A stretch of 64,000 bases of DNA from Austropuccinia psidii (taxonomy: Eukaryota; Basidiomycota; Pucciniomycetes; Pucciniales; Sphaerophragmiaceae): contig JALGQZ010000004.1 of the NCBI GenBank assembly GCA_023105745.1, positions 40,748,437 to 40,812,436 on the forward strand, in the 5' to 3' direction. Below the pieces are notes generated by a model. The model was not told where the DNA came from and did not search any database. It saw only the letters and a program-made list of their open reading frames with translations. The position numbers and the translations under genes were made by a program. Below, piece by piece: positions 35,341 through 46,830 of the stretch (position 1 is its first letter; each line of letters starts with the position of its first letter).

Positions 35341-35760
35341 TCTTTAAGGACAGAGTTATTAAAATAACAATTTTTTTTTAAATAATAATCCTGTTATTAT
35401 CTTAATAATACCAAGGGTATTATGTTAATAATAAAAAGTTCATTATTTCAATAATAACAAAGGTATTTTTTTTAATAATAACAAATTTATTATTTTAATA
35501 GTAATAAATTTATTAATAACTTTGTTATTATTAAGTAAATCCCTTGGTTATTATTGAAATAACAAATTTGTTATTATTAACATAATAACTTTGTTTTGTT
35601 ATTATTAAAATAGTAACTTGGTTATTATTTTTGGTATTATCAAAATAATAACTTTGTGATTATTAAGAAAATCCCTTGGTTATTACTGAAATAATAAAGT
35701 TGGCATCTTTCAAATAATGACTTTGTTATTATTCAAATAATCACTATGTTATTCCAATAA
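35341..35760. repeat. AT-rich tandem repeat, right arm of an inverted repeat
   Basis: Starts in the same orientation as the left block, then switches orientation around 35510-35520 (AATAAATTTATTAATAACTTTG). Beyond that, the repeats AATAACTTTGTTATTATT and AAATCCCTTGGTTATTA are the reverse complement of the left arm. Confidence 0.72.
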
Positions 35761-36251
35761 CCAACTGCTTAAATTGAGTCTTGGATTCTTTCTTTCCTTA
35801 ACCAAACAATTTCGCCGCATTGAATTGACCATAAAATAGTCATACAGTCCCATGTCTTGGAACCAATCAACCCAAGCAATGAGTTTGGAAGAATGATCAC
35901 TCTTGCAATTGGCCTTGCATGAAACCCATGTATATCATTTATGTACACTACATGCAAACGGCTTTCTAAGAAACCCCAGATCAAAGACTATTTACAAGTT
36001 GTTCTTATACATTTATATTTCATAAAATTTATAATCATGTATACTTTACTAGATCAGGCGTCAAAACAAATACTAACATTTTTCGAGTCAGAACATTCTC
36101 CACCCCATGTGATCAATTCATGTTTCCCAATCTAATAGTGCGCTCCATTTTTCCAATCTAAACAACCTTTTTCACATCAAAGCACATCCTAGATAAGCTC
36201 ACCAAAAAATCAAGAACATGAGCAAAATTTCTCACTAATAGAAAAAGGGTT
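35761..36251. other. No supported gene
   Basis: Lies downstream of gene G. A 71-codon minus-strand frame (35984-35769) has no recognised motif. It could be the 3' part of G or unrelated. Confidence 0.3.
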
Positions 36252-36598
36252 TTACCAAACCACCCATTCATTTGAAAACCCAACATCTCTCGAGCCAGAC
36301 ACAAAAGTAGAGGGTCCACCTGCATTGTTCATTTCAGTATCCCTATCAATGAAAAACCTTGAGTCCTCTTCTTGCTCTTGCCCACCATTAATATTGTCCA
36401 TATCTTCCTCTGACATTTCCACATCCTCCTCTGCACTTTTGACTTCTGATGTTGAACCAGCACTGATTTCATTGTTGTCACCAACCTCAATCTTGTGAGA
36501 TAAATTGTATGGAACAACCATCTTGTCCCAGTACTTTTGAGAAAGGTTTCGATCACTTAATTGTTTGTCTGGGTGTTGTCTTCCCCAAAGGGATCTTG
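36252..36598 (-). pseudogene. Gene G, C-terminal part (unnamed agaricomycete family)
   Basis: Continues the frame broken by element E: after the TSD (sense CAAGA) it reads SLWGRQHPDKQLSDRNLSQK and YWDKMVVPYNLSHKI, then an acidic tail (EDVEMSEEDMDNINGGQEQE), ending at 36252. It joins FLPDVSR at 56599, giving a FLPDxSxSL...HPD-LSD...KKYWD order that I recall from a multi-copy, unnamed family of agaricomycete proteins. I know no biochemical function for it. The acidic C-terminus is typical of that family. Confidence 0.72.
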
Positions 36599-37290
36599 TG
36601 TCACAGCCAAGGAGGCAGGGGCATTACCAATCATCTTCAACAATCATTACTTCATTGATACCCTTCAAAACCCAATCAACAAGGGGGTTTCATTCAACAT
36701 TCTCCAAATACAGCTTTCAGACCTCAATACAGCTTCATACAGGCAAGACCCAAATACAAGCCTTTCATCAATACAGGTGCAAATACCTGTATTGACTGTA
36801 TAACTTGTATTGGATTCACCAATACAGGATTCAATTACACATCCAACTTCTTCCAGCATACAGGCAAGTATCTCAACACTCAAACTCCAAGGCTGGTATT
36901 TCTCACATATACCAGCCCCTCTTCATCCACCTGGGGGTTTTCCCTCAGTTTATTAAAATATTTGATTTATTATTTAATATTATTTTATTAATTATTAAGT
37001 TAGTCTTTTCCTTCCCTCACCTGTTCAGTAGAGTCCTGGTGGCCATATCCTTTATTAATCCTTTTCTCTTTTCTGAAAAGGTTGAAACAGTGTACAGAAT
37101 TATTTGTGGCTGGCTCTTTATCATGCTTTTGTTTTTCTCTCATATCTTTCAATGCTTATTATTTTATGACTAGGAATTTATCCTCTTATTTCATTACTCT
37201 TGTCAATTGAGTATTTTATTCTGAGCCCTCCATAAGTAAGTCTGTTCACTGAGTGCCAGGCCCTCTTCACTTAGAAGAGCCTCTGTGACA
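36599..37290 (+). repeat. Element E 5' LTR
   Basis: 692 bp; it lacks about 19 bp of AATACAGG-type repeat that is present in the 3' LTR. The U3 part holds at least six AATACAG/CTGTATTG words between 36700 and 36860. Its last 230 bp are duplicated downstream. No TGG-starting primer site follows the LTR end, so priming may be unconventional or the site has been lost. Confidence 0.9.
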
Positions 37291-37664
37291 TTATTTTAAT
37301 TAACTCATAATTGCTTCTTCTTTTCATTCATTTTATTCATTTCTCTCATTCTTCAATTTTTTTTTCCTTTTCTCTTTTCTGAAAAGGTTGAAACAGTGTA
37401 CAGAATTATTTGTGGCTGGCTCTTTATCATGCTTTTGTTTTTCTCTCATATCTTTCAATGCTTATTATTTTATGACTAGGAATTTATCCTCTTATTTCAT
37501 TACTCTTGTCAATTGAGTATTTTATTCTGAGCCCTCCATAAGTAAGTCTGTTCACTGAGTGCCAGGCCCTCTTCACTTAGAAGAGCCTCTGTGACATTAT
37601 TTTAATTAACTCATAATTGCTTCTTCTTTTCATTCATTTTATTCATTTCTCTCATTCTTCAATT
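37060..37664 (+). repeat. 299-bp tandem duplication across the LTR-leader junction
   Basis: 37060-37358 and 37366-37664 are identical by eye, separated by seven Ts. Each copy holds the last 230 bp of the LTR (to CTGTGACA) and about 70 bp of leader. Thus the LTR end occurs twice (37290 and 37596). The identity contrasts with visible differences between the two LTRs of E, so the duplication is much younger than the insertion, or an assembly artefact. Confidence 0.9.
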
Positions 37665-38337
37665 ATGATTTTTAATGGTTATGAGCTTTAATGATTTTTA
37701 TGATTTCTCATCAATTTTCATCTCATGAAAACTCATTCCTTTCTCATTTCCCAATTCTGCTGACCATTTCACTTTATTCTTTATCATTCTCATTTCTCTT
37801 TTTGTCTGAATTCAAGTTTTTATCAGGTTATTTGAGTGGAATGATTTGGGTTAATTGATTCATCATTCAGGGATTTTATTAATTTGGGGTTTTCAGTGAT
37901 TTTGATTTTGAAATGTCTCAAGATTTATTGATTGATTGATTGATTCCTCAAGACATTGATTTCACCTCAAGGATTTGATTTGATTTGATTGACTTGATTT
38001 TATTCCTCAAGATAGCTGATTTATCCTCAAGATTTGATTTAATTGAATTGATTTTTGAAGATATTGATTGAATTCCTCAAGACACAATTGATTTGATTTT
38101 TAATTGACTTGATTTCTTTTATTTGATTGATTGATTGACTTGATTTGACTTATTGATTTAAATTGATTATTCATAAGAATTTGACTTTGTCATCTTTACT
38201 CTTCAAGATTTATTCATATTGATTCACTTCAAGACTATTGATTGATTTCTCAAGTTCATCAAGATTCTCATTTGATTGTTTTGGTCAAGCTTTGTTTAAT
38301 CTCAAGTATCATCAAGTTTTATTTTCTTTCTTCAATA
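37665..38337 (+). repeat. TTGATT-rich leader of element E
   Basis: From about 37880 the leader is built of TTGATT runs alternating with CTCAAGA(C/T) words (for example near 37915, 37975, 38008 and 38070). It is low complexity, has no ATG-rich stretches, and leads straight to the gag ATG at 38338. Confidence 0.75.
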
Positions 38338-39678
38338 ATGCCAGTTCAGCATAGCCCCCCAGCCAAGAATACAAGATCTCAAAGACATCAAGCTGTTCTC
38401 ACTCCTACAGCAAGGGCTCCTCTTGACCACACACCAACAGTTCATCAACTGAGTGCAAACTTTGACAGAGGACCACCAATGGAAGGAGCAGCACCCTCCA
38501 GAGGAGGAGGTGTGAAGTCAAGAATATCAAGATCATTCTCTGGCTTGTTGGGTGGCTATCCAAGCATTCCTCAAGGGCCTAGAAGCAGATTAGGGGAAGC
38601 TGAAGATGAAGAGGGGGAGGAGTCTGAAGAAACTGAAGTAGCAGCTGCCTTGGCAGGTGCCCCTGAGGCTTCTGAAGCTCCAAATCTAGCCCTTTCTAAT
38701 CAACCTCTTGTCTCTCAAGCTGAACCAAATTTTCTCAAAATGATGTAGCAGATGACTCAATTCATGGGTCAACTCACTCAAGCAGTTTCCCCAAGGGACA
38801 CTTCAAAAGCCCCTGCATTCAAGACTCCATCAATGAAGGCACCTGATTTATTTGATGGTACTAAAGCTTATAAATTGAGAGGATTTATTCAATCTTGTCA
38901 ATTAATTTTCCATAATGACCAAGCAAACTTCTTCTCTGACAGGAAGAAGGTCTTATACTCAACTTCTTTTCTTACTGGTAGAGCTGGCAAATGGATTGAA
39001 CCTTACCTCTCAAATATATCCAATGAAGACCCTTCTTATCTCCTCAATAACTGGCAGTTGTTTGAAACCCAGTTATTCAATCTGTTTGGTGATCCCAATG
39101 AAGTCAGAAAAGCTGAACAAGAGTTGGAAAATTTGAGGATGAGGGAAAGTGGTCAAGGTTCCTTGTACATAGCTGATCTCAGAAGCCTAATGTCAAGAAT
39201 TGGAGACTGGGGGGAAAGGGCCAATATTCATATATATAGGAGAGGCTTGGCATCAAGATTGTTGGACCAATTGGCTTGTCACCCTGGAAACTTTGATAGC
39301 CTTCAAGAGCTCGTGGACATCACTTTGGAATTAGATACCAGATACCATGAGAGGCAGAAGGGAAAGGGTAGTCATCAAGAGAAGAAGCCTCCAAACAGTG
39401 GATCCAACTCCTCCAAGCCCCCTGAAAGTTCATCATAAAAGAAACCTTATCACAAGAAGAATAAGAAGGGGAAGAATTTTCAAGTGTCCAAAGACAAGCC
39501 TCATGCTTCTCTCCTCAATAAGGACAACAAATTAATTGGTTCTGAAAAGGAGAGGAGGATCGAAGAAGGCTTGTGCAATTATTGTGGTGGAAAGCACCCA
39601 TTTGAAAGATGCTTCAAGAGGCCTGAGAATAGGCAAGGGTCATCAAAAGGCTTCCCTAATAAGCTGGGAAAAGCCTGA
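38338..39678 (+). pseudogene. Element E gag
   Basis: 446 codons from the first ATG after the leader (MPVQHSPPAKNTRSQRH). A Ser/Pro/Glu-rich N-terminus is followed by the capsid-like domain (MKAPDLFDGTKAYKLRGFIQ, NWQLFETQLFNLFGDPNEVR, ADLRSLMSRIGDWGERANIH). A basic linker and a zinc knuckle CNYCGGKHPFERC (CX2CX3HX4C) come last. Two in-frame stops: TAG at 38746-38748 and TAA at 39436-39438. The frame ends at TGA 39676-39678, two codons after a GGGAAAA slippery heptamer that would lead into pol. Confidence 0.92.
39666..39672 (+). promoter_or_regulatory. Candidate -1 ribosomal frameshift site, gag to pol
   Basis: The gag codons are CTG GGA AAA GCC TGA. The heptamer G-GGA-AAA fits the X XXY YYZ rule in the correct register, and a -1 slip after AAA continues AGC CTG AGT GGG AAT into the protease frame. 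I have not identified a downstream pseudoknot. Confidence 0.6.
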
Positions 39679-40427
39679 GTGGGAATCATGATGTGTTCAA
39701 TGGTTCTCACTTATTTCCTTCAAGAGCACAATTGTGCACTCTGAATACTAGTGTCAAGAAATCTTTAAAATTTCTTATTTTCTCTTCTCTCTCTGATATT
39801 TTTTATAGTATTCTCATTGATTCTGGTGCTACAAACTCTTTTATTGAAAAGAATTTTGCTCTCAAGTACTCATTGACAATGTCAGAGCTCCCTGAAAAGA
39901 TTCCTCTTTGCATTCTAGATTCCAGTGAATCCATCTCCTTGTTCATCACCCATTATACCAAGTGTGTTGTTGACTTGCCTTCATTCCCAAGCTTTGAATG
40001 GGATTTCTTTATCATAGATTCACCCAAGGGAGAAGACCTGATATTGGGCTATGATTTTCTTTACCATTTTAATCCCATTATTGATTGGAAAAATGGATTG
40101 ATCACCTATGATTCTAGTCATAAGGATTCTAGTGGTATTATTTCTTCTATTAGTAATGACTTTCCAACTGATGTCAACAGTGTTGCTCTGGTTGGTGAAC
40201 TTAAGACACCTTCCCTTCCTCCTTCTGTCCATATCCCTTCCATCATTCCCTCTCAGTCATTCCCTCCATTAAGAGATGAAGTCTTCAAAGAGATAAAAGA
40301 TGTTGGAGAAGATGTTGCTATATCTTCACTTCATCTCTTTCAAGGGGATATGGACCTTCCTCCTTTATCTTTTCATGCCTCCCTGGAGGAGCAGTGGGAT
40401 GAGGAGGAAGAGCCAGAAGAAATTTAA
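39672..40427 (+). pseudogene. Element E protease (pol N-terminus)
   Basis: Retropepsin-like domain: SILIDSGATNSFIEKNFA with the D-S-G-A active site, followed by EDLILGYDFLYHFNPIIDW. A Ser/Pro-rich linker and an acidic stretch ending EEEEPEEI lead to a TAA (40425-40427), after which RT continues in the same frame. No ATG at the start supports translation as a gag-pol fusion by frameshifting. Confidence 0.9.
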
Positions 40428-41002
40428 ACTGTGCTGAAGGTAGTCCCTCCTGTTTATCACAAATATTTGGATGTATTCTCCAAGGTGAAAGCAGAGAAAC
40501 TTCCTCCACACTGCGCCTGTGATCATCATATTGAACTGGAGGGTCTTCTACCTCCAGTTGGTGTTATCTACTCTTTATCAAAGAATGAGTCAGTAACACT
40601 GCGGGCCTACATTTCAGAGAATGTAGAGAAAGGTTTCATCAGGCCAAGCTCCTCTTCAACAGGAGCACCTGTCCTTTTTGTTAAGAAAACGGATGGTGGC
40701 CTTTGTTTGTGTGCTGACTACCGCAAACACAATGCTGTCACTAAGAAGAACAGGTATCCTGTCCCTCCAATGAATCAGCTTCTTACCGTCTTTAATGGTG
40801 CTACTATCTTCTCCAAGATACATTTGGGTGGTGCTTATGACCTCTTGAGAATCAAAGAGCGGCATGAGCACTTAACTGCCTTTAGAACTAAATATGGCAG
40901 TTGTAAATATTTTGTTATGCCGTTTGGCTTAACCAATGCTCCAGCTTCATCCCAAAATCTTGTGAATGATATCTTTTCATATTATTTGGTTATTTTTGCT
41001 GT
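40428..41002 (+). pseudogene. Element E reverse transcriptase, N-terminal part
   Basis: Contains YHKYLDVFSKVKAEKLPPH, GFIRPSSSSTGAPVLFVKK, LCADYRKHNAVTKKNRYPVP and FVMPFGLTNAPASSQNLVND. Changes from the usual family pattern include H for L/A in DYRKHN and S for F in the ASSQN position. It is interrupted by B2 just before the catalytic YLDD box, with TSD GCTGT. Confidence 0.93.
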
Positions 41003-42439
41003 TGTCAGGGTGAGTCTATGATAAAGGTGTATATAAGTATTTACAAGCTTTAACTATGACTGTGACACGGTCAAAATAGTTTTAAAAGATGATAAAGTTG
41101 ATAATAAATGATTAAATTAAGATATTAAGGGCTTTACTATAGAGATATAGTGGTGGTGAGCGCTGTTGAAAGCCCTGGGTGCAGCTTTACCTGTTGGGTT
41201 ACAATAATAAAGACTACAATACTTTTAATTTAAGAGTATACCTGATTATTAACCAATAGTAAAACTGTTTTTGAAAGTTTACTACGTAGGTTATTCAAGA
41301 GCAGGATGAGGATACAATTCTGGCTGTGAAAAGCCTCCTTTTTATCCTGAAATGGGGTGGAAAGGGTGCTAGACCTTTCCACATAGAGGAAGTGAAGATT
41401 TTTTCACTTTCTACTACTGGCTTGTGGTTTTCAAACAGCTTGTATAGCCTGTATTGGGCTCAGATGTGGTTTTGAAAGCACATCTGGGCGGTTTTCACCA
41501 ATACAGGGTAAAAATTTCCATCTAGGGACCTCACAGCCTGATTCTGACGTGTATGACGCATAGAATGCTGTACAGAAACTGTATGGGACCCCAGTATTGA
41601 CTGACATATGAGTTATTTAAGTAAAAACATGCTTCTTCGTCTATTTGACACCTCATATTCATGATTATGGGATATTATCCCATGGTAAGGCTGTATATGA
41701 CAGCAGGTGGGATTTTGAACTTAAAACAGCCATAGCTTTGTCAATTCTTGAGATATCAACCTCAAAGTTGGTTCGGTGTGTAGCCCTGTGTGTGCTCTAC
41801 ACAATGGTACCTCATTTGATATGGGTATCATCAAATATGGCAAGGTTATCCCATGTACAAGAATTTTGTACATTTGCGTGTTTTAGGCAAAAAGCTGTAT
41901 TGCGCTTGTTTTCCCATAACTTCTGCAGTAGTTGAGATGTGGGGAAGTGGATGACACCATAAGATAGCCCTGATTGTGCTCTTTCCAAAAAGACCCCACC
42001 TCAGGTATCCCACACTAAAACTGTAGAACTTAGATGAGAGGTGAATGTTTTGTTCACCCTTATTTGGACTGAAATTGACCATAACTCCAGTAATATTGGT
42101 GCTAGCTCAGTTTGGCTGGTACCATTGGATAGCCCTGGCTTAGAGCTTCGCTTTGAGTACCCATTTGATGGGGTTAAGCCTCTCCTTCTAGATTTTAGAT
42201 GAGAGGTGAAAATTAAGGTTTATGCTCAGCAATAACTTTGAGCAGGAATAACTTTGTTATTTCTAGTCCTATGGTGATGAGACTTATATTTTCAGGAAGA
42301 AGTGAGTTTCCTCTTTCTTTTGATACCTTTTGAGCTGATTTGGCTCAGCTCCATGTTTTGGTGGTATCTTGGCTATACCATTGGTTTATGGTATTTTGGC
42401 TGTCATGCTTGTGCTCTGGTTTTGAGTCACAGCCTGACA
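41003..42439 (-). repeat. B2 3' LTR
   Basis: 1,437 bp, TGTCAGGGTGAG...AGCCTGACA. Holds the covarying hairpin, GGGCTTT at 41129-41135 with AAAGCCC at 41169-41175. Confidence 0.93.
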
Positions 42440-42451
42440 TACCCTCCCTCT
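42440..42451 (-). promoter_or_regulatory. Polypurine tract of B2
   Basis: In sense, AGAGGGAGGGTA directly before the 3' LTR. Confidence 0.78.
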
Positions 42452-42463
42452 AAAAAAGGCTCA

Positions 42464-43918
42464 TCATTGATGAGACTGTTCAGTCCTCCTAGAGGCTCTG
42501 AATATCCTTAAATGAAGGTTCCCATCTGGTATGGCATCCTCTGCCAACCATTTGTCTTTATCTACTGTCTGGTTCTTGAATCTGACTAGGTATTGTCTTT
42601 GATCCTTCCAATTGAGTCTTATCTTCCTGGCCCTGATTATCTTACTCACAGGTCCAGGGGAGTCCTCCACTTCCACTATCTCTTGTGTTGTGGGGTTCTT
42701 CCTCCTGGAGGGGAATTTATCCTCCTCTGTCTGGAAGTATGGTTTGACCAAACTCACTGGAAAGACTGGATGTTACCTTGAAAACTCCTCAGTGAGTTTG
42801 ACTTCCACTGCATTTTTTCCTATCAACTTAATGATAGTAAAAGGTCCTACAAATGAGTCCCTCATCTTTTTAGGTCCTTTGAGATTGTTGAAGTTCAGTG
42901 TAGACACTAACACCTGGTCCCCTTCCTTGAAGTCAGGTTCCATATGTGATTTGTCCCACCTCTGCTTATTGTATTCTTTTGCCTCAGCTATGCATTTGGC
43001 AGCTGTGTCACAGGCCCTCTTCCACATATCATGGAAGTCTTTGGCTGTGGGGTGGATAGTCAGGAGATTCTTCTTCAAGTGATCCACATGCAAAAGGGGG
43101 TTCCACCCTTTCTCCCCCAGTGCAGGTGTTTTACCTGTGGTGGAGTGCTGGCTTGTATTATAAGCCAGTTGGACTGCTGGTAAGAGGGTAACCCAATCAT
43201 GGGTGTATCCCTCATGGTCCTTGTATTCCATGCCATAGGCACAAAATCTTCTGAGTATGTCCTCCATTGTTTGGATCATCCTTTCAACTAGGCCATCTGT
43301 TTGTGGATGGTAAGCTGTGGAAAAAGCAAGTTTGGTACCAAGCATGTCATATAAGTTAGTCCAAAATTCAGATGTGAATTTAGGGTCCCTATCACTAATG
43401 ATGATCTTAGGGACTCCACAGGTAGATATGATGTTATTCCAAAACAACAGAGAAGTATCCATGGCTGTGTCTTCTTTATGGCATGGTAGACACCTCATGC
43501 TCTTGCTGAACCTATCAACTATGATCAAGCAGGAATTGTAGTTTTCTTTGCCTCCTAGGACAAGTCCTGTAACCCAGTCCATGTTGATGGTTTCCCATGG
43601 GTGTTTGGGTTCTTCTATATGTTGAAGTAACCCATACTTCTTCCCATGTTTCCTACTTGCCTTTTGGCATCTTTCACAAGTGTTGATGTATTCACTCAAC
43701 TCTTGTTCCCACTTGGGCCACCAAGCTGTGCTTGCTACCCTCTCTTTGGTCCTGTCTTCACTCATGTGTCCCATATAGGGGCAGTCATGGCATTCTTGTA
43801 GGATCAATGAGATGTGGTCTCTGTCTGACAATGTGAGTGCAATTGTGTGATTTTCTCTGTGGTAGAGCAGGCCATATATAAGAAAAAACTTATTGTCCTT
43901 ATAGGCCCTCAACCAGGG
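42464..43918 (-). pseudogene. B2 integrase and chromodomain
   Basis: The main frame 43912-42773 has the HHCC domain ([16 protein letters not shown] and NTCERCQKA), the DDE core ([33 protein letters not shown]) and the GPY/F module ([20 protein letters not shown]). A TAA at 42773-42775 (AAG in B1) separates the C-terminus, 42757-42464, which carries the chromodomain (YLVRFKNQTVDKDKWL). The catalytic residues are intact. The upstream edge is the TAA 43919-43921. Confidence 0.94.
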
Positions 43919-44971
43919 TTATTCCCGCTGGGTTTCCAGTTCTGGACTCCTGTACTTTTGTTGAAGGAGTTGGAGTAGTATGCTACACTGTTTGTGTTTA
44001 GCATAAGACTTCTGTACTGCGCTGAAGAATTCATTGTGCAGTTCTGAGGAACTTATTCCCAGTATGGGAGTTTCTGTCCCTTCTGAGTCAGTGTTTCCAC
44101 TGTCAAGGGTACCACTTTCTGCTGCCCATTCAGATAATCTGAAGTTTTTCCTCCTATCTATTTCCATGAAATGGATAGGGATTTTTGCTGCAATATCTGG
44201 GTCATAAGCTGGATTGCTTTTGATATTGTCCAGTGGCCATCTGCTGAGGCCATCTGCATTGGTATGGCTTTTACCTTCTTTGTATATGATGGTCATGTTC
44301 CCTCTATACTCCTGGATGGCTATTTGCCATCTCAGCATATGTCTATTTGTAGTCTTCATGTTTAGTAAAGACTTCAAGGATGTGCAGTCTGTGTAGACTT
44401 CAAAGACTGCACCCTCCAGATAATAATAGAGTTTTTCTAGAGCCCAGACTAGACATAGAAATTCACTCTGTGTGGCCCCATACCTGGCTTCTGAATATTT
44501 CAGCTGCCTTGAGATGTAGCAAATTACTCCTTCTCTTGGTTCACCATCCACAAGTTGTCTTTGGTGAAGGGCTGCTCCTAGGCCTTGACTGCATGCTGAA
44601 TCTATATATAACTTGAATGGTAGTTCAAAGTCAGGTAAGATGAGAACAGGTGCATTAGTGAGTTCATATTTGATCCTCTCATATGCATCCCTCCTTTCCT
44701 TGGTTATTTCAAAAACTACATCCTTTGAACATAACTTGTATAAGCTACTAGTTATATGTGCAAAGTTTTTGATATGGTTTCTATAGTAGCTAGCAAACCC
44801 AAGAAAGGATTGCATCTCTTTGATGCTTTTTGGTACTGGTTTTTGCAGTACTTCTGCTACTTTATTCTGGTCAATTGCCAGACTAAGACCTGAGACTTTA
44901 TTTCCTAGAGCCAATAACTCTTGTTGGCCAAAATTGCACTTTTTAAGTGAATTTTTCAGATTTATGGGTGT
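43919..44971 (-). pseudogene. B2 RT thumb and RNase H
   Basis: Contains [38 protein letters not shown] and RNase H motifs [27 protein letters not shown] and [12 protein letters not shown], then the acidic linker to integrase. It is bounded by in-frame stops at 44972-44974 (TGA) and 43919-43921 (TAA). Confidence 0.93.
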
Positions 44972-45814
44972 TCATTTACCTAGCACTCTGTCTATGTATT
45001 GCACATGGTCTTCCCATGTCTCTGAGTATATAATGATATCATCAATATATACTACCATCCATCCTTCCAATATTTCATCTTGAAATATTGTGTCCATCAT
45101 CCTTTGGAAGTGGGCTGGTGCATTTTTGATGCCAAATGGCATTCTGGTGTACTCATATATGCCCATATGGCATATTATCCTGAGTAATTTCATGGAGTTT
45201 GGTTTAACTCCATTTTGGTGGAAGCCTTTCATACAATCCATTTTGGTTATGTATTTGGCTTTAGCCAGTTTATATAAGGCATGAGGTATCCTGGGTATGG
45301 GGTACCTGTCTGCTTTTGTGTAGTTGTTCAGAGCTCTTAAATCTCCACACAGTCTATACTTGCCATCATGCCAGGTAATTAGGACAGGGGTGGTGATTTC
45401 CACTATTTCCTTATGTCCAATCTTCCTGATGACATTCATATCCAGGAGTTCATTGATATGTTTCTCAATTTCTTTCCTGGTTTCCAGGCTTGCTGGATAA
45501 GGAGGTCTCCTCAGCATGGGTGGGTAAGGCCTTTCCACATCCAGATATAGTTCTATATCATGGCCTTTGATCTTGCCTAATGGTTCTTCACCAATTGCAA
45601 ATGCTGGTCTGTTCTTTCTCAGCATCTTCAGTAAACTTAGTTTTTGTTTACTGGTGAGGGTAGTGCTAAACTGTCCCTCTCTGAATTCCTTCAGAAGTTC
45701 TTCTAGTGGATCTTGAGAAGATATCTGGTATATGTCAAGTGAAAATTTCTTTTCCTTGTTAGTACCAATGGTGATGTGCCTATTTTTACTGTTGTAAATT
45801 TCTATGCCATACAT
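44972..45814 (-). pseudogene. B2 reverse transcriptase
   Basis: Complete palm and fingers: PLGKIKGHDIELYLDVERPY, KYRLCGDLRALNNYTKADRY, MDCMKGFHQN, MPFGIKNAPAHFQRMMD and the catalytic VVYIDDIIIYS. It ends at a TGA that aligns inside the thumb. It is separated from protease by a 1-bp deletion near 45826. Confidence 0.95.
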
Positions 45815-46830
45815 CCTCTGGTAACTGTTCCCAGTAAAAACCCTTGGATGTGGGCATCATTAAGCACTACAAACTCTGGGTTGAGTCTGATATTACCCTT
45901 CCTGTGGGGTATAATTATCTCTTTGATAATTGTCCCAATGGAAGTCATCTTCCCTGATGCACTTTTAAAGTTCTTTGCCTTAGTGGGCAAGAGCTGTTTT
46001 TCCCAGTTTGGTAAGTGGGTATCCAGATAGTTTCTGGTCACTATGGAGCAGTGTGCTCCATTATCAATGATCAGTGGGTGCTGAGCATTGTCAATACAAA
46101 CAGTCATTTTTGTGGCTGTTCCATTTATATATGCCATTCCTTTGGTTGGTGTAACCAGGAATGTTTGTGCATCTTGTGTATGTTTGCACAAGTTTTTATT
46201 AGCAGTGTCCTGTGGCATGCCTGCTTCCAACTGTATGTCCTGAATTTCTAGTGGGGTTTCCTCTTGGTATTCCACTAAAAATTCCTCTCTAGGGTCTTGG
46301 TCTTCATCAGATGGTTCTCTGATGGCATCAACCATAGAGTCTGATTCAGAATCCTCTTTTGGAGGTTCTTCCTCAGGGACTTTCTCTATGGCATAGACTT
46401 TTTTCTTTGCCTTTGGACAAGTGTTGGCATAGTGGTCTGTTGAACCACAGTGGTGACAAGAATTCCTCTTCTTTGCCACTTCTGCCACTCTTTCTTTGGG
46501 TTTGTCTACCCTGAAAGGTTGTTTCTCTTTGAAACTACTGCTCTTATATGGGGTGAACTTCCCTATATTAGTCCTTTTCCTTATGTCTTGTAAGGTGTTG
46601 GCAATGTCATCTAGAGTGCAATTCTGGTTGCATCTGCATTTTACTGCATGCTCTAGTTCTCCTGGAAGTTGTGTCAGAAGTTTGTGATTCCTCCTTTGGA
46701 TGTTCATCTGAGGAACAATGAATTTAAGTCTTTTGGACTGTCTGAGACACCACTCATATGGTTCTTTGTCCACAGAGTATTTGTCATTATCAAATGACAT
46801 GGTCTTCTGCCATATCCAAGTTCCATTACT
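45802..46830 (-). pseudogene. B2 capsid end, nucleocapsid and protease
   Basis: Starts MSFDNDKYSVDKEPYEWC (capsid C-terminus), then an intact zinc knuckle CHHCGSTDHYANTC (CX2CX4HX4C), an acidic linker, and the retropepsin site LIIDNGAHCSIVTRNYLD, in which the usual Thr/Ser of D-T/S-G-A is Asn. The final GFLLGT is followed by a 1-bp deletion relative to B1 that shifts the frame before RT. Confidence 0.9.
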
